This document shows positions 44,220-57,226 of a stretch of 64,000 bases of DNA, piece after piece. The DNA is from Cordia subcordata (lineage: Eukaryota; Streptophyta; Magnoliopsida; Boraginales; Cordiaceae): the NCBI GenBank assembly GCA_028554755.1, contig JAPTOF010000052.1:1-64000 (forward strand), given 5' to 3'. Numbering within the stretch: the first letter of the stretch is position 1; each line of letters opens with the position of its first letter. A program made the translations under genes and the position numbers. The notes below the pieces were generated by a model. It worked only from the letters and a program-made list of their open reading frames with translations, was not told the origin of the DNA and did not search any database.

Positions 44220-45921
44220 ATGGAGATGGCTCATCCCGAGTCATTGGCCACTTGGCAGGAAAAGGCTGCTTGGGCTCAAAACTTTCGTGACCAGTCCGTC
44301 GCCAAAGTTAGGCCCCCGCTCACAGGTGTTCCCGCTGATCTGCCCTTGAGCTCACAGGGACTGCCCGCTCTGCTTCTCACTGAGCGCGAGATCGAGATCA
44401 CGGAGAAATTCTCTGTTGAACAACTTCTGAATGTTTTGCGACAGAAGGAAATATCTGTTGAGGAGGTCACCCGAGCTTTCCTCCGTCGAGCTGCTCTCGC
44501 TCAGGCTGCGGTAAGCAATCATCGGCTTTCAAGGACACAGCGGAAGATGACCTGACATCATCATCCAGACAAACTGCTTGACAGAGCTTTGCTGGGACCA
44601 GGCTATTGCTCGTGCTCAATATCTCGACTCCTTACCAGAGCCCAAAGGTGCTTTGTTTGGTCTCCCTATCTCGACCAAGGAGCACCATGGAAGCTACGGC
44701 GACAACATTACCTCCAACGGATCTTACATCACCTGGGTTAACAAGAAGCATGGCTCCATCATGATATATGACACCTTCTGGGCCGAAGGGGCTGTCTTCT
44801 ACGCTCGTACTACGCAGCCACAGACAATAATGCACTTGGAGACCAACAGCAATGTCTACGGCCGCACCGTCAACCCCTTTAATAGCAGCCTGACACCGGG
44901 TGGTAGCAGTGGCGGTGAGGCTGCACTACTTGGCATACGTGGCAGCATCTTCGGCGTCGGAGGGGACATTGGCGGTAGCATTCGCTGCCCTGCCGCTCAC
45001 TGCGGTGTCTATGGCTTCAAGCCTAGTACGAAGCGGCTACCTACCGGGGGCCAGCGACTTCCAATGGAGGGCAAGGAGGCTATGACCTCGACGCTTGGTC
45101 CTATGGCCGTTGATCGTAAGTCACTTGAGCTCTTCATGCAAGTTGTCCTCTCAAAGAATCCGTGGCGTCTCGATCCTTCTCTTTTGCCTAAGCCGTGGAC
45201 ACCTTACAAGTTCGACCGACCTCTGAAGATTGCGGTGCAGTGGTGGGATGGTGTTGTGAAGCCGCATCCGCCTATGCTTCGTGCCCTTCGCATTGTTGTC
45301 GAGGCTTGCAAGAAAGCAGGCATGACAGTTATTGACTGGGACTGCGAGCATCTTGACCACGAAAGAGGGTGGGAAATACTCTCTTCTCTTTACTGGCCCG
45401 ACGGTGGCAAAGAGGTGCTGGATTTGCTTGATCGCGGTGGTGAACCTATCCTGCCCTTGACGAGGTTCATCATTCATGAGCAACCGAGCGTGAAGAGTCT
45501 GACGCAAGCGGAACTCTGGGCTCGATGCCGCGAGCGCGACCAATATCGTGCGATGTACGCCGCCGAATGGACCAAAACCGGTGACGAAGATGGTCAAGAG
45601 GTCGATGTCATACTTTGCCCGCCTTCGTTTGGCGCTGCGACACCTCACGACCAGTCTCGCTACTGGGGCTACACTGCTCATTGGAACCTCCTGGACTGTC
45701 CAGGAGCTGTCTTCCCAGTAACTACGGTGGACCCTGCGTTGGATCCCAAGGAGAGTGACTACGTGCCAAAGAACAAGCAGGATCAATTCGTCTACGATAT
45801 GTATAGCCCAGAGAAGTACATAGGTGCCCCAGTCAGCCTACAGGTCGTAGGCAGACGACACTATGACGAGAAAGTGCTCGCAGCGTTGGCCGAGATTGAG
45901 CGCACGATGGGACGGGAGTGA
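44220..45921 (+). CDS. Amidase-signature enzyme, AmdS acetamidase-like
   Basis: Exons 44220-44510 and 44569-45921, 547 residues, matching the length of Aspergillus acetamidase AmdS. The 58-base intron joins A-Q-A-A to T-N-C-L-T-E. The Ser-cisSer-Lys triad is in place: Lys134 in P-I-S-T-K-E-H-H-G, the cis-Ser in G-G-S-S-G-G-E (208-214), and nucleophile Ser234 in G-G-D-I-G-G-S-I-R. The segment S-V-E-E-V-T-R-A-F-L-R-R-A-A is the usual N-terminal helix of this branch. It hydrolyses a small amide to a carboxylate and ammonia, or an omega-amide to an omega-amino acid. In A. nidulans, amdS and the GABA transaminase gene gatA are both induced by omega-amino acids through one regulator; here such genes lie side by side. 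Confidence 0.93.
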
Positions 45922-46407
45922 CAAAATCAGTCAATACACTTATTTGAGGGAGAGTTCTGCGTATGTTCCTCAGACCCACGATCGCGATGCTATTCCAAAC
46001 ACTTTGCATACATGTACAAAACATGGGTGGGACAGGCGAGCGGGAAGCGGCGCTGAACGAGCGCACCGAGCTGACCAATTGTTTTCCTTTCCGCCACTCT
46101 CCACACATCCAAGACAGTCCCGAGGTCTTTGTTTGACGCAACTCTCGATCTGAAGTACTCCACAGCTGTTGGGAGGCGCAAGATCGCGTATCTGGCGCTC
46201 TCCCTTCGTTGATTATGAGGTAGGCTGTTGCAGACGAGGCTTTCTCGGCACTGTTCTCTGATCGTTTACATATGCGGTCCTCTCAAACCCCACGAGCATT
46301 CTTCGGGCTGTACACTGATCTGTATTCACATGGCCACTCTCGCTATCCGCGGCTTCCAGACGAACCCAGACCACTACTTTGCGACTACGCTCACAAACCT
46401 CAGAATC
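45922..46407. other. Intergenic region
   Basis: Between the amidase stop and the GST start, same strand. An in-frame ATG at 46330 could lengthen the GST by 26 residues but the added text is not GST-like. Confidence 0.5.
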
Positions 46408-47070
46408 ATGGCCGGATACACGCTTCATGGATTCTGGAGATCGTCGTGTACCGCACGGCTTCGAATAATTTTAGACCTGAAAGGAATTCGTTATTCAGCG
46501 ATATCTGTCGATTTGTCCGAAGATGAACAGCTCTCTGCAGAACACAGGCAGCTCAACCCGTCAGCGTCTGTACCGCTTCTCGTCCACAAGACGGCGGAGG
46601 GATCGTTCAGGATCGGTCAGTCGCTTGCCGCAATGGAGTATCTTGTGGATACCCATCCTGGGCTTGGTCCGACCCTTCTTCCACCAGCTTCCGACCTCAA
46701 GGGCCGCGCCACAGTCAAGGTGCTTGCCTACATCATCGCCTGCGATAACCAGCCGGTCACAAATGTTCGCATCATGAAGCGTGTAAACGCGTTAGGAGGC
46801 GATGCTGAAGAGTGGAATCGCGGCCTAATGCGGGAAACGTTGGCCGCCTACGAGGCCACGGCAGCTGGATCCGCAGGGATGTACTCGCACGGAGATGAGG
46901 TGACCATTGCCGACGCGTGTCTTGCGCCTGCTGTTTGGAATGCACGACGGTTCAAGGTCGACATGAGCTATTTCCCCACGATAAACAAGATCATGGCCAG
47001 TTTGGAAAAGTTAGAGGCTGTGAAGAAGGCACACCCTCTGTCGCAGCCTGATGCACCCGCCGAAGCATAG
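46408..47070 (+). CDS. Zeta-class glutathione transferase / maleylacetoacetate isomerase-like
   Basis: Single exon, 220 residues from ATG 46408, which begins at the normal GST N terminus (Y-T-L-H-G-F-W). The zeta-class active-site motif is R-S-S-C-T-A-R-L-R-I (S-S-C-x-x-R-x-R-I), followed by N-P-S-A-S-V-P-L-L and the glutathione-binding I-G-Q-S-L-A-A-M-E-Y. Such enzymes isomerise maleylacetoacetate in tyrosine breakdown or act on small alpha-haloacids and maleyl compounds. No homogentisate dioxygenase or fumarylacetoacetase is in the window, so it may serve a different substrate in this cluster. Convergent with the next regulator; stops are 27 bases apart. Confidence 0.88.
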   Translation: MAGYTLHGFWRSSCTARLRIILDLKGIRYSAISVDLSEDEQLSAEHRQLNPSASVPLLVHKTAEGSFRIGQSLAAMEYLVDTHPGLGPTLLPPASDLKGRATVKVLAYIIACDNQPVTNVRIMKRVNALGGDAEEWNRGLMRETLAAYEATAAGSAGMYSHGDEVTIADACLAPAVWNARRFKVDMSYFPTINKIMASLEKLEAVKKAHPLSQPDAPAEA

Positions 47071-47089
47071 TAGACTTATTCCAGAAAGC

Positions 47090-47109
47090 CTGATCGATTA
47101 ATCGATCAG
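47090..47109. repeat. Perfect 20-base palindrome spanning the end of a regulator gene
   Basis: CTGATCGATT and its exact reverse complement without a spacer. It covers the last codons and the TAA (47098-47100) of the minus-strand regulator and lies 20 bases past the GST stop, so it sits in both transcripts. It could form a hairpin at shared 3' ends. Confidence 0.7.
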
Positions 47110-48933
47110 TAGAGCCGCGTCCCTGAGCTCTGGGTGCTGCGTGGAAGCAAGTGAATCAGAGGGTACTGACGCAATAGAAGCTTCATTCCACATCCTTTCC
47201 ACGTCGTCGAGAAATCGCTTGCTCTGGCCCATCTTGGTCAAAGTCCACCTTCTGTGCAAGTCAATCTTCGCGACGCTCCGAACCTTCTCATTCAAAGCGA
47301 AAGCCCCGATTGTGTAGACAGGCCAGTTTCCCATGTAGCTTCGTTGCCATTGCTGATTACACTCGTGCTTCCGTAAGATATCAACGGCAGCTTTGAGCTG
47401 CCATGCTTGCGCCATACTGGAAGGTACTTTCGTGAGACCAATCCGAGGAAGATTGTCAAACAGGAGAGAGACTGCAAGCACATACAAGACGGTGATGTCC
47501 TTGCAGCATTCATCTCTGCCGGCGGTCTCCGCGTTTGATGGGTATCCTAAGTCTTCCGATCCGGGCCCCGGTAATTCCACGTTGAAAAGAGCGTTCATCT
47601 CCCAATCGGCTACTTCTGTTCTCAAGGCTTCGATATCTTCGACGGTCAACCCAAGGGGTTGCCTGTACAGCTGCCGGATTTGCACAGCTAGCCGCAAAAG
47701 TGGGAGAGGGACGCCTAGCACGGGGCCTTGAAGCTCGTGAGGCACCTCGAAGAACTTATTGGAGCCCTCAAGATAGGTTTCGGCTTGCCTCCACAGAGAG
47801 AGATCGGGCCCATACTGAGGTTCATCAGTGGCGTCGGACCAAAGTCCCATGGAAGTATGAAAGGCGTGAAATAGAACGCTCTCCACGATGAGCTCGTCTA
47901 CGTATCCCCGTGGCGCGTCGCTCGACTGCAAGACGTCTAGTATAATACGGCACGCAGCTCCCGTATGCCCGGGAATATCAGCGAAGGTACCGAACCCTTG
48001 ACACTAGGTACAATGGTCAGCTGGAACCGCTTTAATAGGTTAATTGCAAAAAATTCTTAAGAGTGAAACAGCCTCACGGACGTGATCAGAAATACAGAGG
48101 AAAGTGTGGCAATAGAACATACCCCATGAATAATTAAGAAGATAATGGCGACCAGTAGACCATCGTGACTCTGCGACTCCTGGTAGTTGTCGAGAGCACC
48201 CAGCAGCGTGTGAATGGCGTTGGAATAGTACATGAGGCTGAGCTGCAGCATCGAGTCTACACCATCCATCAGATACAAATGCGAGGCTGCACAGGCCAGC
48301 AAAGAGTTGTAGAGGGGGGGAAAAGTCTTGGACAGCTTACAAAGCCAGGCAAGCCATCCGTTGGAGACGCGCTGATTACAGCCGGGTAAGAGAATGAGCT
48401 CATAGAAACCGAAGATGAAGTGTCGGGAGACAATGGTCTCTATCGCTCGGGCCGACCCTGTCTGTACCAGCAGCGAGTCGTTCAGGGTTAGCTCGGGCGT
48501 TTGGCAGCCAGGACCAGAACCGCTGTCCGTCTTGCGAACGGGTCGCCTGTTGAGAAGGGAATGCTCGATCGGTGATTTGGGGCGATGCCATACGCAGCCT
48601 TTGCTACTGATACTGCTGCCTTCACTGGCGTTAGTAGGGACCCATGATGTGCGTCCGCTTTCCTGTAGCGGTAGTGGTCGTCGGCTAGCAACGAGGCGAC
48701 GGTCAGTCAAAGTGGCTGTCTTTGGCCTTTCGCAGACTCTGCCACCGATCCGGCAACGTCGGCAGGCTGGTACGGCTTCGTCACATTTCTTCTTAGCAAG
48801 TCTGCCTGTTCCGTTGGGCAAGTGACAAATATCAGCTCCAAAACACGAATCAATGGGGACACTATGTGTTTCGTGCATGCTTACAGGGTATGCAACCCGT
48901 TTTGGCGCGCAGCCGCGGCGTTGGGCGTTGCAT
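47098..48933 (-). CDS. Zn2Cys6 transcription factor
   Basis: Three exons on the minus strand: 48933-48885, 48805-48123 and 48003-47098, 545 residues. ATG 48933 opens M-Q-R-P-T-P-R-L-R-A-K. The 79-base first intron (GTAAGC to AACAG) splits the zinc cluster; joined, it is C-x2-C-x6-C-x6-C-x2-C-x6-C (G-C-I-P-C-R-L-A-K-K-K-C). A longer uninterrupted frame through this intron exists but loses the first two cysteines, so I prefer the spliced form. The middle and C-terminal parts are helical and typical of fungal-specific regulators (for example A-C-A-A-S-H-L-Y-L-M, L-I-I-H-G-C-Q-G-F-G). The third exon starts at T-G-T after TACCTAG. Targets unknown; neighbours are the GST and the old yellow enzyme. 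Confidence 0.88.
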
Positions 48934-49347
48934 TGAGGCCCGAACTCTGTAAGGACAGTGCTTTGAACCGGGAGAAGAGCCGACTGACGTGTGAAGCTGT
49001 AAGAAACGAGCAAGCGAGCATGGCTTGGTGCCTTACTCTCAACCTAGGTAGTAGTTAGTAATGTCTATGTGTGGGACGCAAGGCAGGGCGGGGCCACACT
49101 TCCTGCTGCTGCCAATCATAGTGTTTTCCGCCTGGAAGTGGGCCGGGGTGGGATGACTAGGCTGAAAGGGGGTCGTTCTTCTTATCTATATGGACACCAT
49201 TTTCTTACATGGGATGGATGGGAAGTCACGCAGAGGAAGTCTTTTAATGCATGCTTTCTCTATCGGATCGCCAAGATGACCTAATCTAGACGTGGCCTTG
49301 AGGACGTCTGATGCCTCCTATCGGCCTTGCGTACTGAGGGATTAAGG
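48934..49347. other. Intergenic region
   Basis: Promoter side of the regulator and 3' side of the old-yellow-enzyme gene. Nothing recognised. Confidence 0.5.
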
Positions 49348-51531
<2,184 letters not shown>

Positions 51532-54003
51532 CTATTTCAATACGAACGTTTCTGGCGCATCACCGCGCTCAAGTCGTTGACTGACTGGTTTGCCTCCCAT
51601 AACCCTCGGGACATAGCACTCCCCAATAAGTCGCCAGTAGGTACATCCGGTCTTCTCATCCTGTTTCTCTCGCAGAATGAATGGCTTTCGGCCTCCAAAT
51701 AATGCAACAATCTGGTCACCTGCTCTCGTCTCAGGGGGGCAAAGACCCAGCCTGAGGCTTTTCGTCGTGAACACAGACTTCCAGTTTGAGTTTGTCATGG
51801 CAATCTGGAAGAGTTCCAAGTTCTCCTTTTTCTCTTCCGAAGCGAGAAGCCTCCCCCTGAGATTGTTGCAGAATCGGGTTAGGTCCACGTCTCCTGTCTG
51901 TTCAGCCCAAGCGGCAGCAAAACCCGCGTAGAGCTCCGGTTCAGTGAGGGCCCTTGAAGGATGCACCGTCTCTTCACCTTCTCTCTCCATACATTCGTAA
52001 CATATGAAGGAGCCACTAGTCAATACATCGAGGATCGCGTCGAGCCGATGGCAGCAGAGGCACCTTCGAATCTCATGGTGACCTCCTATGTCACACTCTC
52101 CGCCGTCATCCGGACTATTGGCGGCTTTGAACGTTTTCCAGAAAAACTCCAGACCGCCTTCAGCGTGACTACGGTCTGGTCCCAGTCGGCATGGCCAAGC
52201 ATTCCCGCAGTCTTTTCTGCAGTCCTTTCTGATGATGTTACTACCCTGTATGTAACATGGATCGACCCAGCCAACAGGCTCTAGTTGGTAGCCGCGAAGG
52301 ATGAGATCTCTACTGCCTTCGGAATCAAGAACCAACGCTGTATCAATTTCGATGCCATTGTCAGCATAAAATATTGGCTCACCAGATTGCCCGCATCGTT
52401 TCGTGACTCCTCCACCACGGCGGCCATATGTTGGTGATAAAGACCAAGACGGCAGTGAAACAACTTCACTGTTACCGCCGTTCACGCGCATATCCGCCGC
52501 ATACTCTAACCCTTCCAATGATTGGGTTTGTTGGATGTGCCATCGCGTGAAATCGCTGAAGACCTGCCATACAGGCTTGTTATAATTTGGAGCCAAGAGA
52601 CGTGGCAGGTCTGCAATATTGTGCGTCTCTCGTGCAATTCCAAGGATTGAGTAGAGCTTGTCCCTAGGGTCCGTTACCTCGAAATGCTGGCACACGGCCA
52701 AGAACAGCTTGAAAATAGGGATTTGAGGTCCGGCTTGCCCCGAGTCAGCCTTCTCCAGCAGAGTCCAAGGTTCGCTCAACGACTTGCTGTCGCCGTCTGG
52801 AAACCATCGTAAGGTTCCTAGAGCACGGCTTGGTAACTTGCCCGCTCGGACTAAAGCTGTCCAAGGCAAAGCGATTTTATGACTGCACAAGACCATCGCT
52901 CTTCTGGCAGCCCAAACTTCTTGCAGCACCCAGGCACGGGAGAACCATGGGTTGTCGAAGATAGAACCCATTATTTCGACCAATTGTCCAACGTCCGCGT
53001 CTTTGCCGTTGATTTTAAGGTCAGGGCAGTCAACTATGCGGGAGAATAGATCCCCGCTGTCATCGTTGAATGTCATCATTTTTTTAATCAAAGACACTGC
53101 CAACATCTCTTCTTGGGTTGTATCGAGCCAAATCGAGACTCCAAGTGCGCGATTATAGATCTCAGACATCAGTCCAATCTGATAGGCGCGCTCGTCGAGA
53201 TTGCCTTGGTTGATACATAGCGCATCAATCCAAACCCAGATGGGCTCCTGTTCGTCACGAATAGTCCGAAGTGCCCTCTCTACATTGGCCGTGCAGCGAA
53301 ACAGATTGACTTTCATGTCGTCTGGGCTATACGAGTAGACAAGGGGAATAGCTCTTGTCTCGTCTAGTGGTCCCCAGCAATATGACAGGGCTGACCACGG
53401 TAGTTTGTCCCAAGGATGTTGCATTGTGCGTAGGACAGTACACAGTGGAGCATCAGGCGGTCCCGGAGCGATGCCCACAAGACGGATCTCCTTCTTGTCC
53501 TTGTCGAGATCCTGGTAAATGGAGTAGTCGTTGGGAATTCTTCTCTCTACGGCAGACGCGGCATGCAACGATTTGGGCGACTCATATCTTTCAGGAGAGA
53601 CAAAGCGGCTGGCATCAAGCCCCTTCACTTCTATACCATGAAAGAATTTGAACCAATTTCGAGGAGGCTTCCACTCTGAATTTTGTCTGGCTTTTTCGAT
53701 GATCATCCTGAATTCTTGTGGATTCGGGCCATCCACGTATGTTCGTCTGAGGTCGCGGGCATCTAGCCTACATGGCTTGAGACTGCCATGTCGTGCAATG
53801 ACAGGGGTATTTGAGAGAGAGCACACAATGCAGAGATCAGTGCCTTGCCTCGTGCAATCGCAGTAAAAGAACACACAACCTGACTGCAATATTTCCTCAC
53901 ACCCGTCACAGAGAACCTTCGGCCCAGTCGGTTGTTGAGGGGTTTCACCAAATTTAAGATGAAAGAATTCCAAGTTTTGACCGCCAGCTGAAGGCGACAC
54001 CAT
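51532..54003 (-). CDS. HET-domain protein with N-terminal zinc-finger-like segment
   Basis: Single exon, 823 residues from ATG 54003; the open frame continues 21 codons upstream but has no earlier ATG. An N-terminal Cys-rich stretch (V-L-C-D-G-C-E-E-I-L, then C-V-F-F-Y-C-D-C and D-L-C-I-V-C) looks like a ZZ or related zinc finger at about residues 30-65. The HET domain follows: S-A-L-S-Y-C-W-G near residue 210, I-W-V-W-I-D-A-L-C-I-N-Q-G-N-L-D-E-R and I-Y-N-R-A, and W-V-L-Q-E-V about 100 residues later. The C-terminal part has another Cys cluster (R-R-C-L-C-C-H-R-L and I-C-Y-E-C). HET proteins act in self/non-self recognition and cell death after fusion; most family members have no known partner. 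Confidence 0.9.
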   Translation of the reverse strand: MVSPSAGGQNLEFFHLKFGETPQQPTGPKVLCDGCEEILQSGCVFFYCDCTRQGTDLCIVCSLSNTPVIARHGSLKPCRLDARDLRRTYVDGPNPQEFRMIIEKARQNSEWKPPRNWFKFFHGIEVKGLDASRFVSPERYESPKSLHAASAVERRIPNDYSIYQDLDKDKKEIRLVGIAPGPPDAPLCTVLRTMQHPWDKLPWSALSYCWGPLDETRAIPLVYSYSPDDMKVNLFRCTANVERALRTIRDEQEPIWVWIDALCINQGNLDERAYQIGLMSEIYNRALGVSIWLDTTQEEMLAVSLIKKMMTFNDDSGDLFSRIVDCPDLKINGKDADVGQLVEIMGSIFDNPWFSRAWVLQEVWAARRAMVLCSHKIALPWTALVRAGKLPSRALGTLRWFPDGDSKSLSEPWTLLEKADSGQAGPQIPIFKLFLAVCQHFEVTDPRDKLYSILGIARETHNIADLPRLLAPNYNKPVWQVFSDFTRWHIQQTQSLEGLEYAADMRVNGGNSEVVSLPSWSLSPTYGRRGGGVTKRCGQSGEPIFYADNGIEIDTALVLDSEGSRDLILRGYQLEPVGWVDPCYIQGSNIIRKDCRKDCGNAWPCRLGPDRSHAEGGLEFFWKTFKAANSPDDGGECDIGGHHEIRRCLCCHRLDAILDVLTSGSFICYECMEREGEETVHPSRALTEPELYAGFAAAWAEQTGDVDLTRFCNNLRGRLLASEEKKENLELFQIAMTNSNWKSVFTTKSLRLGLCPPETRAGDQIVALFGGRKPFILREKQDEKTGCTYWRLIGECYVPRVMGGKPVSQRLERGDAPETFVLK

Positions 54004-54798
54004 CGTGCGACGTGTGCAAGCGGGAAGTTGACATGTATGGCTGGGGCCTATTCGACGGGGAATCAAGGCCGTATGGTAGCTTTAAGTAGATAGCGAGCTA
54101 TTCGATCCCAATGTATACGTATGTGACTCTCGACAGGCTCATTGTGTTGCGGCACAGACGTACACCGTACACAGATAGGGTTGCAATTGGGGGCTTCGCA
54201 GCGTTCACAGCCCCATTTGCCACCTGCAAGTTGATGGATGGGCTTAGTTAGGAGTCGCCACCAGGGCCAGTGTCGGAGGTCACCATTTGATGTCGAATAA
54301 ATCATGTTGTCCCTGCTGTTGTGAATATATGGCCTTTTTGTTTTTAATATTACGTGCATACTTAGGAAAGAGAGCGGCATGGTCGTTCGCATTTGTGGCC
54401 AGTGTCCAGGGCTGATGTAACCTTGGAAAACACGAAGAATTTCACTACATGTACGTTCCACGATAGCAGAAGCGCACGGCTTGCCCCTCTGACTTACAGT
54501 CATTTAGTGTTGACGACCAACAATAGAGGGGTGGATGTCGATGATTGGAGCCCTGCGGTATTGTGGTCGGGGTTTCTCGATTAGGAAGTTCTGAGCAGCA
54601 AACGTAGAATCGAATCATGATTGGATTCTGTATTTCTTGCTATGATGAAAGTGCTGGAAGCGTCGCCCAAGCATGCCTGTAACTCATTTCATACCAGCAC
54701 GAAACTTCCCGTCACCATTGCCGGTACAAGCAGGCCACGACCCGAGTTGATAATCAAATGCATTGAGAAACACGATCCAGCCCACCAAACCTTTCAAA
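54004..54798. other. Intergenic region with a Cys-rich open frame upstream of the HET gene
   Basis: On the minus strand, about 54236-54063, coding-like text with a C-x2-C-x4-C-x3-C-x2-C pattern (C-E-R-C-E-A-P-N-C-N-P-I-C-V-R-C) is preceded by a good acceptor (CAACTTGCAG) and contains a possible donor (GTGTACGT). It resembles the Cys-rich start of the HET protein and could be a missing 5' exon or a small gene. I could not join it with confidence. Confidence 0.35.
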
Positions 54799-56541
54799 TT
54801 AAGGGTTCTTGTTCGCTATGTCCATTGCCTTTGAACCAATATCAAACCCTTCCTGTGTTGAGAGATGCTTCCACTGCTTGTCCAGCCAGTGTGCTACTGC
54901 GGGACAGTCCATAACATGGCTTGCTGCTACTCTCAGCGGAAATATCACAACCATAGCCCCTAAGCTGCCATGTTCAGAGGATGCGATCATGTACTCAATA
55001 CTGCGACAGATGCTTGAAGCGTGGAACCGAGCATTCCGCCTCGCTAAGCCGACACCCGATTCATCACCTGGCAATGGTTTTCCCGTTTGCCATCCGTGAG
55101 ATGAGCACAAACAGCCATCGTAAGTATCCGAGGGAATGGATGTGCCTAAATCCAGGCCAAGCCTTTCTGCCAGCCCGTAGAGAAGGAGAGTAATGACATC
55201 AAAGTGTATGGACTCGGATGCTTGGTTGAATGTCTGGAAGTGATAAGTCGATGTGAAAGGCGATTCTCGCCCCCGAGGCCCTACACAATATCTTGCATCT
55301 GGATTTTCCATGTTCCAAACTCCGCGGAGCTGATCAAGGTCACTCAAAGTCGCTAAGATCTTAGCCGGTAAATCAGAGAGACTCGACGACGCCTTATCGT
55401 CAACATCTAAGGCATCGAAATCCTCCATTAGTCCCGGTATCTGACATAAAATGTCTTGTATGCGGATCCACGTCGACTTTGGTGAGGTAGAAGGCGCCCA
55501 CGGGATTGTTTGCCAGTCGTGGCGTTCGAGAAAAGACCTCTTTCGCCGTGCAATGCAGCCAACAGCCTATCACAGGATCGTCAGTGACAAGCCAGAATCT
55601 ACAATAAACGCTCAATGACCTACGATGAAACTTCGATTGATCTTCAACATCATAATTGTGGATGGACTTTGGAAAGCCTCCGGCCCAGCGGCTTCCGTCT
55701 GATATGCACGATAAGTCCATGGTTCTCAATAAAGGTTCAACTGGGATACTCACCAAAGCTGCCAGCCCACGCGAGTGCTGAATCCAAGCTGTCGGGCTCG
55801 AGCTACACATCATCTCGTACATGCCAAGGAACGAGCAACACCATAGACCTGCGAGCCATCGCATGCTACCCCTGTCTAGGTGACTAGACACAGCCAGCTC
55901 TTCCTGTATACAATGGAGCGCCTCCAGATAGTGCGATCTAGAATCAGTGATCATATCCACAAGGCCATTTATACGCCCGAAGAAGGCCTCCCCAACACTC
56001 AACATTGCCACAAATGCTGCTGAGCGACGTCCACCGTGCACAAGAACATCGATTAGCCCAGTGTCACCTGGGGCTTGCGGCACAGTGCTGGTCGGTGGTC
56101 TGTAAAGCTTGGCGAGGAGATGAGAAATGACCATGTCTTCTTGAAAGCCGTTGAGAGGGATGGATGTGCCAATGGGGTGGTGTGATCGGCTCACTAAGCC
56201 TGCATAGGACTGATGATAGATCTGCGATCTTCTGGTGCATTGGATCGTTGTGCATGACGACGGACTGGATTCCCTGGATGACGGAACCGCGTCCGACGAT
56301 GTTATGAATATTAAGGGTCTCTCGTAGCCAAGACACTTGCGCTTGCTCTTCTCGCAACGGAGACAATATGGTTGTCGCTCATCTGCGCCCGACTTTCTTT
56401 AGTTACATGAACGAGTAATGGTAACAGGGTTGTACGGGTATGCCTCGCCGTTCCAACTTGATGATACGTACCGCATTTCACCTTGCGCTTCTTGCAGGTA
56501 TTGCAACCTTTGCTGTGACTTGTGCGCCCTCTCCCGTTCAT
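54799..56541 (-). CDS. Zn2Cys6 transcription factor
   Basis: Four exons on the minus strand: 56541-56472, 56382-55754, 55698-55624 and 55566-54799, 513 residues. The first intron splits the zinc cluster between its third Cys and D-E; joined, C-N-T-C-K-K-R-K-V-K-C-D-E-R-Q-P-Y-C-L-R-C and E-K-S-K-R-K-C give C-x2-C-x6-C-x6-C-x2-C-x6-C. The text after it, L-G-Y-E-R-P, and the later blocks L-A-G-L-W-C-C-S-F-L-G-M-Y-E, H-S-R-G-L-A-A-L and L-E-R-H-D-W-Q-T-I-P-W fit the common fungal regulator family with a DUF3468-type C-terminal half. The 75-base third exon (T-E-A-A-G-P-E-A-F-Q) restores this pattern, supporting the model. Targets unknown. Confidence 0.88.
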
Positions 56542-57226
56542 GGCCGAATCTGTCCCTGGTCCAGGGATGTGCAGCCTGTGGGGCGATACGCTGAAGGTTG
56601 AATGAATCCGCAGCTTGGTGTGAGCAATTGCAGAGTGGAAGTATGCCTCAACTGATCACACCGCGTTAAGTGCACAGAGCGTAAGGATGATCCAAATGCA
56701 GGTAGCCCAGGAGCACGTAAGTCTGTGCTTGAGCTAGGTTTCAAGAGCTCGTGAGCTGCTGCGGTGGTCAGAAATTAGCCCGAGACTCAGGCTGCCGCCG
56801 TATATACCGTGTGGCGGTGGAGGCGGACTCGCACAGGACGACCTAAAGCGGGATAGTCGTGGTCACCTACGGCCTGCCATTGCTTGAATCTATCAACATA
56901 ACTGGGGCTTGCTAGTGGCTAAGATCCGAACAGCCGGCCTACTCTACTCCGCCAGCATTCCTATGAGCGAGACGAGCTGTTGCTGCTGATGGGATACACC
57001 CGATAGCTGTAAAGAAGTGGGCGCGATTACTGATTTGGACGTTCAATGCGAAAGTTTGTCAACAGTGTCTACCAAGAACTTCAGTGGCTTCACGATGATG
57101 GTGTTTGACGAGTATATATACCTGTTGTTTCCACCTCGTTGAGGATATCAATGCATCACTCACAGATCATTGCTAAGGTCACTCTACAATTCACGAAGCT
57201 CGCATCGCACAACGTACTGTACAACT
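56542..57226. promoter_or_regulatory. Divergent promoter region
   Basis: Between the starts of the regulator (-) and an unrecognised gene (+). TATATATA at 57113-57120 is about 107 bases before the ATG at 57227. Confidence 0.55.

Noticed and set aside
45151..45786. 211-codon minus frame
   Set aside because: Antisense to the amidase C-terminal half.
48057..49013. Continuous 318-codon frame as the regulator N terminus
   Set aside because: It reads through an intron and loses the first two cysteines of the zinc cluster; the spliced model restores the canonical motif.
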